64,000 nt of DNA from Hyphomicrobiales bacterium (GTDB lineage: Bacteria; Pseudomonadota; Alphaproteobacteria; Rhizobiales; Xanthobacteraceae), in the NCBI GenBank assembly GCA_003169835.1, contig PNAI01000020.1, positions 62,163-126,162 on the forward strand, read 5' to 3'. The translations under genes and the position numbers were made by a program. Shown here piece after piece: positions 56,001 through 63,907 of this stretch (its first letter is position 1; the number at the start of each line of letters is the position of its first letter). The notes beneath the pieces were generated by a model. The model worked only from the letters and a program-made list of their open reading frames with translations. It made no database searches and was not told the DNA's origin.

Positions 56001-56577
56001 CGTGATGCCCGAACTCCAGGAACTCCGAGACCGTCGCCGGATAGAGCACGGGAATGCCGACATGTTCGAACACAAATTCCTGCGCGAACGGGATGCTCGA
56101 GCTTTTCGCCTCGTGATCCTCGCCGCTCAAAATGACGACCGCGCCGTGCTTGCTGGTGCCGCCGAAATTTCCGTGCTTCATCGCATCGATCGCGCGATCG
56201 ACACCCGGACCCTTACCGTAGAAAAATCCCACCACACCGTCGAAGTCAGGATGCGGATGCTCGTCGAGCATCTGCGTGCCCATCAACGATGTCGCCGCGA
56301 ATTCCTCGTTCTGCGCAGGGCGATGTAAAATGTCGTATTTCTGCAGCAGCGGCTTCAGACTGCGCAACGCGCCGTCCATGCCACCAAGTGGCGAGCCGGG
56401 ATAGCCGCTCACGAAAAATCCGGTTTTCAGACCCGCGCGCGCATCGCGCCGCTTCTGGTCGAACATTACGCGCAGGAGCGCCTGGTTGCCGGACAGAAAA
56501 ACCTCGCCCGCTTCCAACTCATAGCGATCCTCGTCGAGCGAAGTTGGCGTACGGCATGGCGGCGCGTGCATGTTCAT
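53017..56577 (-). CDS. Fused indolepyruvate ferredoxin oxidoreductase-family protein (alpha+beta)
   Basis: This 1186-residue enzyme of the 2-oxoacid:acceptor oxidoreductase family decarboxylates aryl-pyruvates or similar 2-oxoacids to acyl-CoA. The N-terminal pyrimidine domain has SGYPGSPLGGMDGAL. The TPP-binding part has IVQNVGDGSLFHSSYLNIRY. A cluster-binding segment (CENCGHCAEVSNC and CNQDRSCVGGEC) follows at about 645-695. The gamma-like C-terminal domain starts at GVGGTGVITINAILAQAA and is followed by a ~230-residue extension. It is convergent with the molybdenum hydroxylase, 2 bp away. Confidence 0.9.
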   Translation of the reverse strand: MNMHAPPCRTPTSLDEDRYELEAGEVFLSGNQALLRVMFDQKRRDARAGLKTGFFVSGYPGSPLGGMDGALRSLKPLLQKYDILHRPAQNEEFAATSLMGTQMLDEHPHPDFDGVVGFFYGKGPGVDRAIDAMKHGNFGGTSKHGAVVILSGEDHEAKSSSIPFAQEFVFEHVGIPVLYPATVSEFLEFGHHAIALSRYSGCWVAMKLVAQVCEGGETVALRPDQPPIQIPDLQIDGRPYAKKADFKFFPIVNVATERELYYDRHDAVRAYARANGLDRIVVRSDHDRIGIIAAGKSYTDARQALRDLGLDEAGLRAAGIRVLKIGMIAPVEPQIVEEFAAGLDEVIVIEEKRDFLERQIGRIICNLAKRPRLFGKFDRHGAPLFPIQGGMDFDQIAMLLGRHLGDRVTVPQTGKKWLAELVAISGRSSVAHIRRTPNFCSGCPHNVGTKLADGQVAWGSPGCHIFAMLRSEANRTISGVTAYGGEGMPWVGLSPYTSRAHIVQNVGDGSLFHSSYLNIRYAISAGVSMTFKILYNGAIANTGGQPPVSVRTVPQLVNLLATEGVAQIVIITKDRSTYKGAKLPANTKVYEPSEIEAQQAKLSEVKGVTVLIHDGQCANERRRQQKRGKLPPPTKFTIVNEDVCENCGHCAEVSNCMSLQKVETEFGAKTAIHQSSCNQDRSCVGGECPSFVTVETESGKGVRKPSLPRIDDEIPSPMLPAVDRPYHVYVPGVGGTGVITINAILAQAASLDGNHVLSFDQTGAAQKWGPVLSSLIVCNSNEEMTANNVGLGRADLYLALDLLGAADGKNLMRCRPDRTAAVINSAVLPNAEMIRNVHLKVSESPIVETILGLTDRNRSVVFDARTLAEALFGDYMMTNMIAVGVAYQSGLLPIMAMSVETAIRLNKVQVEGNIAAFRVGRMFVHDRARVEKLAQLPYRTFADRTAELARRPSLERSRTRDGLLARVGTVDAETRRLLDIRIEDLLDYQGKGYAGRYVDVVSRAADAERNIAGATGEVTRAVARNLHKLMAYKDEYEVARLLTQDTFRERALAGFAPGAKLYFNLQPPLLRAFGMKKKVALGAWFAPVLKILAVLRFVRGTPLDIFGYATTRREERRLIAWYIDLLAPALANLNAGNVGLVREIAELPDGIRGYEEIKLKSAAKVRAHADTLLNALIAGTGARKAA

Positions 56578-56712
56578 GGGCGAAATCGAGCCTTCGTCTT
56601 ATTGTACCCTACTCCTGGACGCGCCAGCGCGAAAGGCCGGCACTCGCCACTAAACCAATGCAATAATTGATTTATTTCAAACGAAACACGCCAAGCAATG
56701 CGTGCAATGGCC

Positions 56713-56727
56713 GCTGCGAATCGCAGC
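56713..56727 (-). terminator. Hairpin just after the alpha-hydroxy-acid oxidase stop
   Basis: GCTGCG, a 3-base loop and CGCAGC lie 2 bp past the stop codon of the oxidase gene, inside the 152-bp gap before the large oxidoreductase gene. No clear T-run follows, so it may be a weak terminator or an mRNA 3' stabiliser. Confidence 0.3.
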
Positions 56728-56729
56728 TG

Positions 56730-57860
56730 TCAGTACCGATAGTCTTCGATTTTTAGCAGCGGAAACGCGCTCAACACATGCGGCGGATTGACAGGCTGAG
56801 CCGCGTGCAAATAGGAGCGATTGAGCTCGGAGAAAGAGTTGACGCCGAGCAGGCCGAGATCGCGCTGCACTTCGTCCTCCAGCAATTCGAGCATCCGCAC
56901 AACGCCGGCCTGCCCCGCCGCAGCTAACCCATAGCACTGCATGCGGCCGAGCCCGACCAGGTCCGCGCCCATCGCGATCGCTTTGACGATATCGGTGCCG
57001 CGATTGAACGCGCCGTCGATCATGATCTTGGCACGGCCGCCTACCGCGTCCACGATCTCCGGCAGCACATCCATCGAACCGCGCCCGTGATCGAGCTGGC
57101 GTCCGCCGTGGTTCGACACGTAAATCCAATCCACGCCATGTTCGATGGCAAGCTTGGCATCTTCGCCCGTCCCGACACCCTTGATACCGAGCGCGATCTT
57201 GAATTTGCTCTTGAGTCGCTTGACCGCGCTCCAGTCGAGCGCCGCTTGATGCGATCGCCCCGACACGCGGCGGCGCCCGCTCGTAACGAAACGCTTGGCG
57301 ATGTCGCGCTCGCGCCGGGAGTAGATCGCGGTGTCGACGGTGAGAAAAAATCCGACGTATCCGTTGTCGATCGCGCGCGCGACATGGTCATCGACCCAGT
57401 CCGTATCGCCGCGCACGTAAAGCTGAAACAGCCGCGTCGCGTCGGGCGCGACATTCGCCACCCCTTCGAGGCCGGGATCGCACACGGAGCTGAGCATATG
57501 CGCGACGCCGAATTCCTTCGCCGCGCCCACCACGGAGGATGCGCCTGCCGCGTGAAAACTCTCCAGCGATCCCACCGGCGCCAGCATCACCGGCAGCCGC
57601 AGCTTGCGCCCGAAATGGTTCACCGACGGATCGATCTTGCTCACGTCGCGCAGCACCCGCGGCCGCAGCGCGATGGAGTCGAGCGCCATGCGGTTCCGCC
57701 GCAGCGTGGTCTCGCTTTCCGTCCCGCCCACGATGTAGTCCCAGTTGTTCTGGTCGAGGTTCTGGCGGGCCTTGGCGACGATCTCGTGCAGGTTGAGAAA
57801 ATCCGTGTTGCCGGCCGCCATCGCCATGGCGGTTGCCTGCTCGGGGTTTTGCTGGTTCAT
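56730..57860 (-). CDS. FMN-dependent alpha-hydroxy acid oxidase/dehydrogenase
   Basis: This 376-residue protein of the lactate/mandelate/glycolate oxidase family oxidises 2-hydroxy acids to 2-oxo acids. Visible motifs are NWDYIVGGTESETTLRRNR, MLAPVGSLESFH, FQLYVRGD, the LTVDTAIYSRRERD loop (usually LTVD.P..GRRE), the catalytic His in YVSNHGGRQLDHG, and the phosphate-binding DGAFNRGTDIVKAIAMGADLV. It could feed 2-oxo acids to the adjacent large oxidoreductase. Confidence 0.9.
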   Translation of the reverse strand: MNQQNPEQATAMAMAAGNTDFLNLHEIVAKARQNLDQNNWDYIVGGTESETTLRRNRMALDSIALRPRVLRDVSKIDPSVNHFGRKLRLPVMLAPVGSLESFHAAGASSVVGAAKEFGVAHMLSSVCDPGLEGVANVAPDATRLFQLYVRGDTDWVDDHVARAIDNGYVGFFLTVDTAIYSRRERDIAKRFVTSGRRRVSGRSHQAALDWSAVKRLKSKFKIALGIKGVGTGEDAKLAIEHGVDWIYVSNHGGRQLDHGRGSMDVLPEIVDAVGGRAKIMIDGAFNRGTDIVKAIAMGADLVGLGRMQCYGLAAAGQAGVVRMLELLEDEVQRDLGLLGVNSFSELNRSYLHAAQPVNPPHVLSAFPLLKIEDYRY

Positions 57861-57910
57861 GGAAATCCTGAATTTCCGGCGGATCGGCTACGAAAGTCTG
57901 GCGCGCGAGG

Positions 57911-57923
57911 GCGCATGATGCGC
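57911..57923. promoter_or_regulatory. 6-1-6 palindrome in a 128-bp divergent promoter region
   Basis: GCGCAT-G-ATGCGC lies between the divergent oxidase (start 57860) and dehydrogenase (start 57989) genes. A second dyad, GGAAAT-CCTGA-ATTTCC (57861-57877), abuts the oxidase start codon and could fold over its ribosome site. Both are only candidates. Confidence 0.3.
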
Positions 57924-57988
57924 GGACCCACCTTTAGGATCAAGGCTATCGTTGCTAGGTTTCGGCATCAGAAAATGAGGTCCTTAAC

Positions 57989-59083
57989 GTGAACCCCGCT
58001 CAATCTCCAATCCGCCTGCTCGTGCTGGAGGGCGACGGCATCGGCCCCGAAATCACCGCCGCCACCCTCGAAGTGCTCAACGCCGCCAACAGCGCGCTCT
58101 CGTTGCAACTTGCCTTTGAGCACGCACAGATCGGCCTTGCGTCCCTTCGCACCAACGGCACCACCCTGACCGACGCCGTCGTGGCGTCCGCGAAAGCCGC
58201 CGATGGTGTCGTGCTGGGACCGGTCTCGCACAATGCCTATCCGACGGTCGACAAAGGCGGCATCAACCCATCGGGCGCGTTACGCAAGCGGCTCGACCTC
58301 TACGCCAACATCCGCCCTGCCCGCTCGCGCACTGGTTTCCCACCGCGCTGCGGCAAGCCGGTCGATCTCGTCATCGTGCGCGAGAACACCGAAGGCTTTT
58401 ACGCCGATCGCAACATGTTCATGGGCAACGGCGAGATGATGCCGACACCCGACGTCGCGATTTCCATGCGGAAAATCACGCGCGAAGGCTCGACCCGCAT
58501 CGCCGAAACCGCCTTCGCGCTAGCCATGCGCCGGCGGAAGAAAATCACCAACGTGCACAAGGCCAACGTCTTCCGCGTTTCCGATGGCTTCTATCTCGAT
58601 TGCGTACGCGCGGTCGCCAAGCGCTTTCCCGAGATCGCCTATGAGGAGCAGATCGTCGACGCCATGGCGGCACTTCTGGTACGCGATGCGAGCAAGTTTG
58701 ATGTGATCGTGACCACCAACATGTTCGGCGACATCCTCTCCGACGAAGCTTCCGAAATTTCCGGCAGCCTCGGCCTCGCCGCTTCGATCAATGCCGGCGC
58801 CGATCACTGTCTCGCCCAGGCCCAACACGGCTCCGCGCCCGACATCGCCGGCAAGGACAAAGCCAACCCGTCTTCGCTCATCGGCTCGGCCGCCATGCTG
58901 CTGGGCTGGCTCGGCGAACGGCGAAGAGAGCCACGCCTGCAGCGCGCCGCAGATGTAATTGAACAAGCGCTCGACGCGGTGATCGCCGTTCCCGAACATC
59001 GCACCGCCGATCTCGGCGGGCCGCTGGGCACCAAAGCCTTTGGCGCGCGCGTTGCAGATGCGGTGAAGAAGCTCGCGCGTTGA
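57989..59083 (+). CDS. Isocitrate/isopropylmalate dehydrogenase-family protein
   Basis: This 364-residue NAD(P)-dependent beta-decarboxylating dehydrogenase has LLVLEGDGIGPEI, LYANIRPARS, IVRENTEGFYAD, the catalytic KITREGSTRIAE and KANVFRVSDG. The metal site is TTNMFGDILSDEASEISGSL and the cofactor loop AQHGSAPDIAGKDKANPSS. Relatives act on 3-isopropylmalate, tartrate or substituted malates; the true substrate is open. It begins with GTG. It heads a three-gene plus-strand group with an enoyl-CoA hydratase and a Bug receptor. Confidence 0.9.
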   Translation: MNPAQSPIRLLVLEGDGIGPEITAATLEVLNAANSALSLQLAFEHAQIGLASLRTNGTTLTDAVVASAKAADGVVLGPVSHNAYPTVDKGGINPSGALRKRLDLYANIRPARSRTGFPPRCGKPVDLVIVRENTEGFYADRNMFMGNGEMMPTPDVAISMRKITREGSTRIAETAFALAMRRRKKITNVHKANVFRVSDGFYLDCVRAVAKRFPEIAYEEQIVDAMAALLVRDASKFDVIVTTNMFGDILSDEASEISGSLGLAASINAGADHCLAQAQHGSAPDIAGKDKANPSSLIGSAAMLLGWLGERRREPRLQRAADVIEQALDAVIAVPEHRTADLGGPLGTKAFGARVADAVKKLAR

Positions 59084-59105
59084 TCCCAATACCTACGAGG
59101 ACGTT

Positions 59106-59912
59106 ATGAATTCACCCGCAACTTTCGCCGATCCGCGTCTCGCCCTCCTCGACGGCTTCCGCGTCGAGATCGATCCCGCTCGCGAGCGCGCCGACGTCAT
59201 CCTCGATCGTCCGCCGTTCAATATCGTATCAATGCCCCAGCGCGATCAGCTTCGTCTGGTGTTCGAAGCTCTCGATGAAGACGCGCGCGTGCGGATCATT
59301 GTGCTGCGCGCGATGGGCGAACATTTCTCCAGCGGCGGCAACATCAAGGGCTTCATGGAAGCGTCGCCCGAACACGTCTCAAAACTCGCCTGGAATATCG
59401 CGGCGCTCGCGCGCTGCCCAAAGCCCGTGATCGCGGCCAATCGCGGCTTCTGCTTCGGCGTTGGCTTCGAACTCTCGCTCGCCTGCGATTTCCGCCTCGC
59501 ATCGGAAACCTGCTTCTATGCCCTGCCAGAACAAAAGCTCGGCCAGATCCCGGGCTCCGGCGGCTCCGCCCGGCTGCAAAAGATCGTCGGCATCACCCGC
59601 ACCAAGGACATCGTAATGCGCTCGCGCCGCATTGCGGCCAAGCAGGCCTACGAATGGGGCATCGTGACTGAATGTGTGGCAGACAACCAGTTGGAAGCAG
59701 CCACCGACGCCCTCGTTGACGAATTGCGTGCCTTCTCCCCGCTGGCGCAGCGCACCGCGAAAAAGCTCCTCAACGACACCGAGGATGCTATGCTCTCCAC
59801 CGCGATCGAACTCGAAGGCCATGGCTACTCAAGGCTGCGGCAATCCGACGACTTCCGCGAGGGCGTCGAGGCGTTCCATGCTAAGCGCGCGCCTAAATTC
59901 AAGGGAACCTGA
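59106..59912 (+). CDS. Enoyl-CoA hydratase/isomerase-family protein
   Basis: This 268-residue crotonase-fold protein has the oxyanion-hole motifs HFSSGGNIKGF and ANRGFCFGVGFELSLACDF, and the catalytic-loop region LPEQKLGQIPGSGGSARLQ. An N-terminal extension of about 20 residues precedes the fold. It could hydrate an unsaturated or dienoyl-CoA intermediate in ring degradation. It starts 22 bp after the dehydrogenase gene. Confidence 0.9.
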   Translation: MNSPATFADPRLALLDGFRVEIDPARERADVILDRPPFNIVSMPQRDQLRLVFEALDEDARVRIIVLRAMGEHFSSGGNIKGFMEASPEHVSKLAWNIAALARCPKPVIAANRGFCFGVGFELSLACDFRLASETCFYALPEQKLGQIPGSGGSARLQKIVGITRTKDIVMRSRRIAAKQAYEWGIVTECVADNQLEAATDALVDELRAFSPLAQRTAKKLLNDTEDAMLSTAIELEGHGYSRLRQSDDFREGVEAFHAKRAPKFKGT

Positions 59913-59928
59913 CAACGGGGTAAGCGTC

Positions 59929-60915
59929 ATGAAAAATGTCAATGCCCGACGGCTCATGCTGATCGCGATGACTGCACTCGCGACGACGCTCGGCGGCACT
60001 TTTGCCGGCGCGCAGCAATATCCGACGCGCACCATCACGGTCATCATCCCCTTTGCCGGCGGCAGCGCGAGCGACGTCGTCAGCCGGATCATGTTCGACA
60101 AGATGTCGAAGAACATGGGGCAGCCGATCATCATCGAGAACCGCCCCGGCGCCGGCGGAAATACCGGCACGGCCGCGGGGGCAAAAGCCGATCCGGACGG
60201 CTATACCCTGATCGGCGGTGGCTCGGGTCCGGTCGCGGCCAACCTGGCGCTCTACAAGAACCTCGGATACGACCCGCTGAAAGATTTGGAGATGATCTCG
60301 CCGTTCGCGGGCTTCACCATCGTGGTCGCCGTCAGCAAAAACCTCCCCGTGAAATCGCTCAAGGAACTGATCGAATACGCCAAGGCGAACCCCGGCCTGA
60401 ACTACGGATCGGTCGGCATCGGCAGTTCGCAGCATCTGGCCGGAGAATATTTCTCCCAAGTAACCGGCGTGAAGATGCAACACGTGCCCTATCGCAACAT
60501 CGCGCAGTACACGCCGGACCTGATCGCGGGCGCGGTGCCGCTCGGATTCCAGTGGTTTCCGAACATCGCCGGTCCGCTTGACGCCAAGGGCGCGATCCCG
60601 CTCGCGGTCGCGGGCGAGAAGCGCCTTCCGGCACTGCCGGACACGCCGACCACGACGGAGGCCGGACTGCCGGCATATCAGGTGAATGGCTGGTTCGCCC
60701 TGCTCGCGCCCGGCGGCACACCAAGGCCGATCCTGGAAAAGCTCAACAAGGAAATGACCGCCGCGCTGAACGATCCTGGCGTGCGCAAGGGCTTCGAGAC
60801 GGCCGGTGCCGTGACATTGGCGCTTCCCCTCGACACGGCCAAGAAGTTCCATGCCGATGAGATCGTTAAGTATCGCGACATCATCGCCAAGGCGGGCATT
60901 CAGCAGATACAATAG
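59929..60915 (+). CDS. Bug-family extracytoplasmic solute receptor
   Basis: This 328-residue periplasmic receptor has a signal peptide ending near AGA-Q, followed by YPTRTITVIIPFAGGSASDV, ENRPGAGGNTGT, YGSVGIGSSQHLAGEYF and VPYRNIAQYTPDLIAGAV. It is the second such receptor here and is only distantly similar to the one at 11525-12502. No TctA/TctB genes accompany it. Coupling to the preceding two genes (16 bp) suggests capture of the pathway substrate. Confidence 0.92.
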   Translation: MKNVNARRLMLIAMTALATTLGGTFAGAQQYPTRTITVIIPFAGGSASDVVSRIMFDKMSKNMGQPIIIENRPGAGGNTGTAAGAKADPDGYTLIGGGSGPVAANLALYKNLGYDPLKDLEMISPFAGFTIVVAVSKNLPVKSLKELIEYAKANPGLNYGSVGIGSSQHLAGEYFSQVTGVKMQHVPYRNIAQYTPDLIAGAVPLGFQWFPNIAGPLDAKGAIPLAVAGEKRLPALPDTPTTTEAGLPAYQVNGWFALLAPGGTPRPILEKLNKEMTAALNDPGVRKGFETAGAVTLALPLDTAKKFHADEIVKYRDIIAKAGIQQIQ

Positions 60916-61025
60916 CACCCGGATCGCGGACACCGAAGAGTGCGCGCCATCGCGCGCCGCCCCGACTTGCCCGATTTTCCGCCAAAGTGTAGGACCATCA
61001 AATTCCAATGGGTGCAAAAACCCAG

Positions 61026-61099
61026 TGGGGAATAGTTCAATGGTAGAACATCGGACTCTGACTCCGAGAATCTAGGTTCGAATCCTAGTTCCCCAGCCA
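61026..61099 (+). tRNA. tRNA-Gln (anticodon CUG)
   Basis: The acceptor stem TGGGGAA pairs with TTCCCCA, followed by discriminator G and an encoded CCA (61097-61099). The anticodon stem TCGGA/TCCGA holds loop CTCTGAC with anticodon CTG at 61058-61060. The T-arm is CTAGG-TTCGAAT-CCTAG. All four arms pair, so the gene looks functional. A mobile region lies directly downstream, consistent with tRNA-targeted integration. Confidence 0.97.
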
Positions 61100-61377
61100 C
61101 CCAGTTTGGTCTCTGTCCCGAATACGCGGCGTGTCAGAGAACCTCCGGTGTTCTCGCGGGTTAGCAGCCCCCGACATAGTCTCTGGTGCAGTATTCGGAG
61201 TTTCGTAGCCTCCAAACGGTGTTTTTTGAGCATCAGTCTCTACTCGGCATTTTTCAATTTCCGTGTGGGCGGGCGAGATCGAAGCGGAGACCGGTTCGTC
61301 ATGCGGAGAGACCGGTTCGCAGAACTGCAATACGAGGATTTTTGGAAACTCAGTCGCGGATCTGGCGCTGATCCAGT
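61100..61377. other. Junction between tRNA-Gln and the mobile region
   Basis: No gene is supported here. Two copies of AGACCGGTTCG at 61288-61298 and 61309-61319, each preceded by GCGGAGA, form a 21-bp direct repeat. No second copy of the tRNA-Gln 3' end was found within the window, so any right-hand attachment site must be outside it. Confidence 0.4.
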
Positions 61378-63021
61378 TTACGCTCGGCTGCTCGCAAGCC
61401 CGATGCGTCGTTCCTGCGCGGCCCAGGAGTATGGCAGTACTTTCACCAGTGCGGTAACCGTAAAATCATCGGGAACACTGCTATCAACGATCGCCGCTGT
61501 AATTCGTGGAGATAGAAACGCGAGTTGAGCAAGATTGCGAATATGACGTTCGACCTTGCCTTCCCGGTTTGCGATTGCGGCGAACGAAGCAGCGCGGCCC
61601 TCGATAAGATCGTCGATCCAGGTTCGCGCCTTGGCGATTGCAGTCAAAAGCGCATCTCGTGTTTCTGGTTTCATTGTTGGTTGCGATGATGGCGTATGGA
61701 AAATGCCCTTTGCAGCAATGAAGTTTGGCGTAGCCCAAGGAATAATAATTGTGATTGATTGCGGATCGGCGTTCGCCGAATTTACTGCGCAATCTTCCTT
61801 GTTCTCCGCTTGCTCGGGCGAGCAAGTTGAGTTGATGAGTTGAAGCTCGATAGCCTGTGGCTTGATGATGATGCGCTCGACATGGCGCTCGATCAGGTCG
61901 CGCTCGTCTATGACGATCGAGTACTCGGGCTCACCAGTATTTTTGAGGTGGTCCCTCAGGGCTCGGACCACAGGGGTCTCGATATCGGGTGCCGATACGC
62001 GCACGACACTGCCCGCATCCCCCTTCCGCTGCTGTAAGAGGGAATGGGAGACGTAATAGCGATAGCGTACGCCGCGTTAGTTGGAGTGCGAAGGAGTCAT
62101 CCGGTTGCCACGGTCGTCAAATATGCGGCCCATGAGAATGGCCGACGAGCCCTTGAGCTGAAGTTGCCGGTCAATCGCCTTTGAGGCGAGCTTGGTCTGC
62201 ACGACATCGAATAGTGCGCGGTCCAATATTGGCTCGTGTTCACCCCGGTAGACTTCACCGTGATAGGCAATCTTTCCAATGAAAAATCGGTTCTTGAGCA
62301 TGTAGCCCAATGCCCCTACCCCGAACCTGCAGCCGCCTCTGACGCGGCCGCTTGCAAGGACACGCCGTTTGGTTCGGATATCGTTGCGGTCGAGATCCTG
62401 CACCATCGCGCCGATTGACCCGAGATCGAGGTAGCGTTGGAAGATCATGCGGACCGTCTCGGCCTCCTCGGGCACGATAACAATCTTCTTGTGAATGCTG
62501 CGATAACCCAACGGAATCGGACCCCCGACCCAGATCCCTTTCTTCTTTGAGGCAGCGATCTTGTCGCGCACCCGCTCGCCAATAACCTCGCGCTCGAATT
62601 GAGCAAACGAGAGCAGCACATTGAGCGTCAGCCGCCCCATGCTGCTCGTGGTGTTGAATGACTGCGTGACCGACACAAACGAGACCGCATATTGGTCGAA
62701 TAGCTCAACAAGCTTGGCAAAGTCGCTCAACGACCGGGTCAGGCGATCAACTTTGTAGACCACTACAATGTCGATCTTCGCGGCTCGAATCTCGGCGAGC
62801 AGATTTTGCAGGGCCGGACGATCGAGCGAGGCGCCGGAGAAGGCGCCATCGTCGTAGTGCTGAGGGATCAGGCGCCAGCCTTCATGCGCCTGGCTCTTGA
62901 TATAGGCCTCGCAGGCCTCACGCTGAGCATCGAGCGAGTTGAATGCAAGGTCGAGATTGTGCTCAGTCGATTTGCGGGTGTAGATCGCACAGCGGGCAAG
63001 CTTTGGCACAGGGCTTTTCAT
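61378..63021 (-). pseudogene. Large serine recombinase interrupted by an in-frame TAA
   Basis: The N-terminal resolvase/invertase domain is clear: CAIYTRKSTE with nucleophile Ser18, FNSLDAQREACEAYI, VVYKVDRLTRSLSDF and LSFAQFEREVIGERVRDKI. It is followed by the recombinase and zinc-ribbon regions. A TAA at 62077-62079 ends the frame after MTPSHSN. The same frame then continues RGVRYRYYVSHSLL...VRVSAPDIETPVV to 61378, exactly what full-length relatives have. Lys is usual at the stop position, so a one-base AAA-to-TAA change would explain it. The upstream catalytic part could still be made (314 residues). Confidence 0.85.
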
Positions 63022-63578
63022 GAACTGCCATCCTGCTGAACAACCCGTGTTTCCCCACTTGACCGGCGAGAACCACGTATATGGTTGGAAGCCAATAGAC
63101 CCGCTGAAGATTGCGGTTGGGTGACCTTTTCCTTCTCATCATCCGCAACCCGCAATCCGAAGAATCTCGGGCCGTTCCGCGCGGTGCCGGTAATGGCACG
63201 GGCGATGGTTGAGAGACTTTTATACGTGGTCTCCCGCCAGACATATCCATCGGGAACAATTGTCACCGTGTGACGTTGCCCCTGGTATTCGCGAACCAGG
63301 ACGGTGCCGGTTTTGAGACGTCGCCCGGTAATGACATCCGGCCTATTCCCTCGGCCAAGTTCATCGAGCAGCTTCATAGTTGTCCGATCAAGCCCTCCAA
63401 ATGCTTGTTCCTGTATCCGATAGACGATCATGCGCACGAGCAGATCTTTGGTGAGCGATTGCGGAGGCGACGTTCCAACGGTGGCTCGCCAGAGTTCACG
63501 AAGCTCATCGAGGTCGAGCGAGCGCACTCGCTCAATCTCGGCCTCGATTGCCAATAGGTCGACAGACCGATGCGCCAT
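63018..63578 (-). CDS. DUF2924 domain protein
   Basis: This 186-residue protein matches the DUF2924 pattern: LDELRELWRATVGTSPPQSL near the N-terminus, RMIVYRIQEQAFGGL, LKTGTVLVREYQGQRHTV and GYVWRETTYKSLSTIARAIT, plus a basic tail. The family is almost always found next to a recombinase in alphaproteobacterial mobile regions. Its stop overlaps the recombinase start by 4 bp. The molecular role is unknown; DNA binding is plausible. Confidence 0.85.
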   Translation of the reverse strand: MAHRSVDLLAIEAEIERVRSLDLDELRELWRATVGTSPPQSLTKDLLVRMIVYRIQEQAFGGLDRTTMKLLDELGRGNRPDVITGRRLKTGTVLVREYQGQRHTVTIVPDGYVWRETTYKSLSTIARAITGTARNGPRFFGLRVADDEKEKVTQPQSSAGLLASNHIRGSRRSSGETRVVQQDGSS

Positions 63579-63580
63579 GG

Positions 63581-63826
63581 CTAAGCCGCCTGGCGGTCGG
63601 TGTTCTGAAGATCGGATTTGGCAGTTTTGCTAGCGACGATGCGATAGACGCGCTCACCAGCACTCTTGTCAGACTCAAGGGTGAGCCCCAGCTTTTTACG
63701 CACGACTGCTGCAAAAAATCCGCGAACCGAATGCTGCTGCCTGCGAGTGATTTTCATTATCGCGGCAATCGTTGTGCCTTTGGGTTGGCTTAACAGCGTG
63801 TAAAAGCCGGAGCAATAATCCCTCAC
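63581..63826 (-). CDS. DUF3489 domain protein, possibly N-terminally shortened
   Basis: This 81-residue protein has [40 protein letters not shown] and RVYRIV, the DUF3489 helix-turn-helix-like domain. Relatives I recall are longer at the N-terminus, and the only start available here is a GTG at 63826. It ends 2 bp before the DUF2924 start, so DUF3489-DUF2924-recombinase form one operon. Confidence 0.75.
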   Translation of the reverse strand: MRDYCSGFYTLLSQPKGTTIAAIMKITRRQQHSVRGFFAAVVRKKLGLTLESDKSAGERVYRIVASKTAKSDLQNTDRQAA

Positions 63827-63907
63827 TGAAGCGGCCGATTAGTTCGGCTGCGCCGGAGTCAAACTGCGGCAGTTAGAGTCCTTTGCCTGAGTCGGCAGGG
63901 GGCGGGG

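Noticed and set aside
53074-56328. Two long plus-strand frames opposite the large oxidoreductase gene
   Set aside because: They are Arg/His-rich antisense shadows; the minus-strand gene has full domain support.
61085-61330. Small minus-strand frame overlapping tRNA-Gln and the junction
   Set aside because: It runs through the end of the tRNA gene, lacks a ribosome site and has no recognisable domain.
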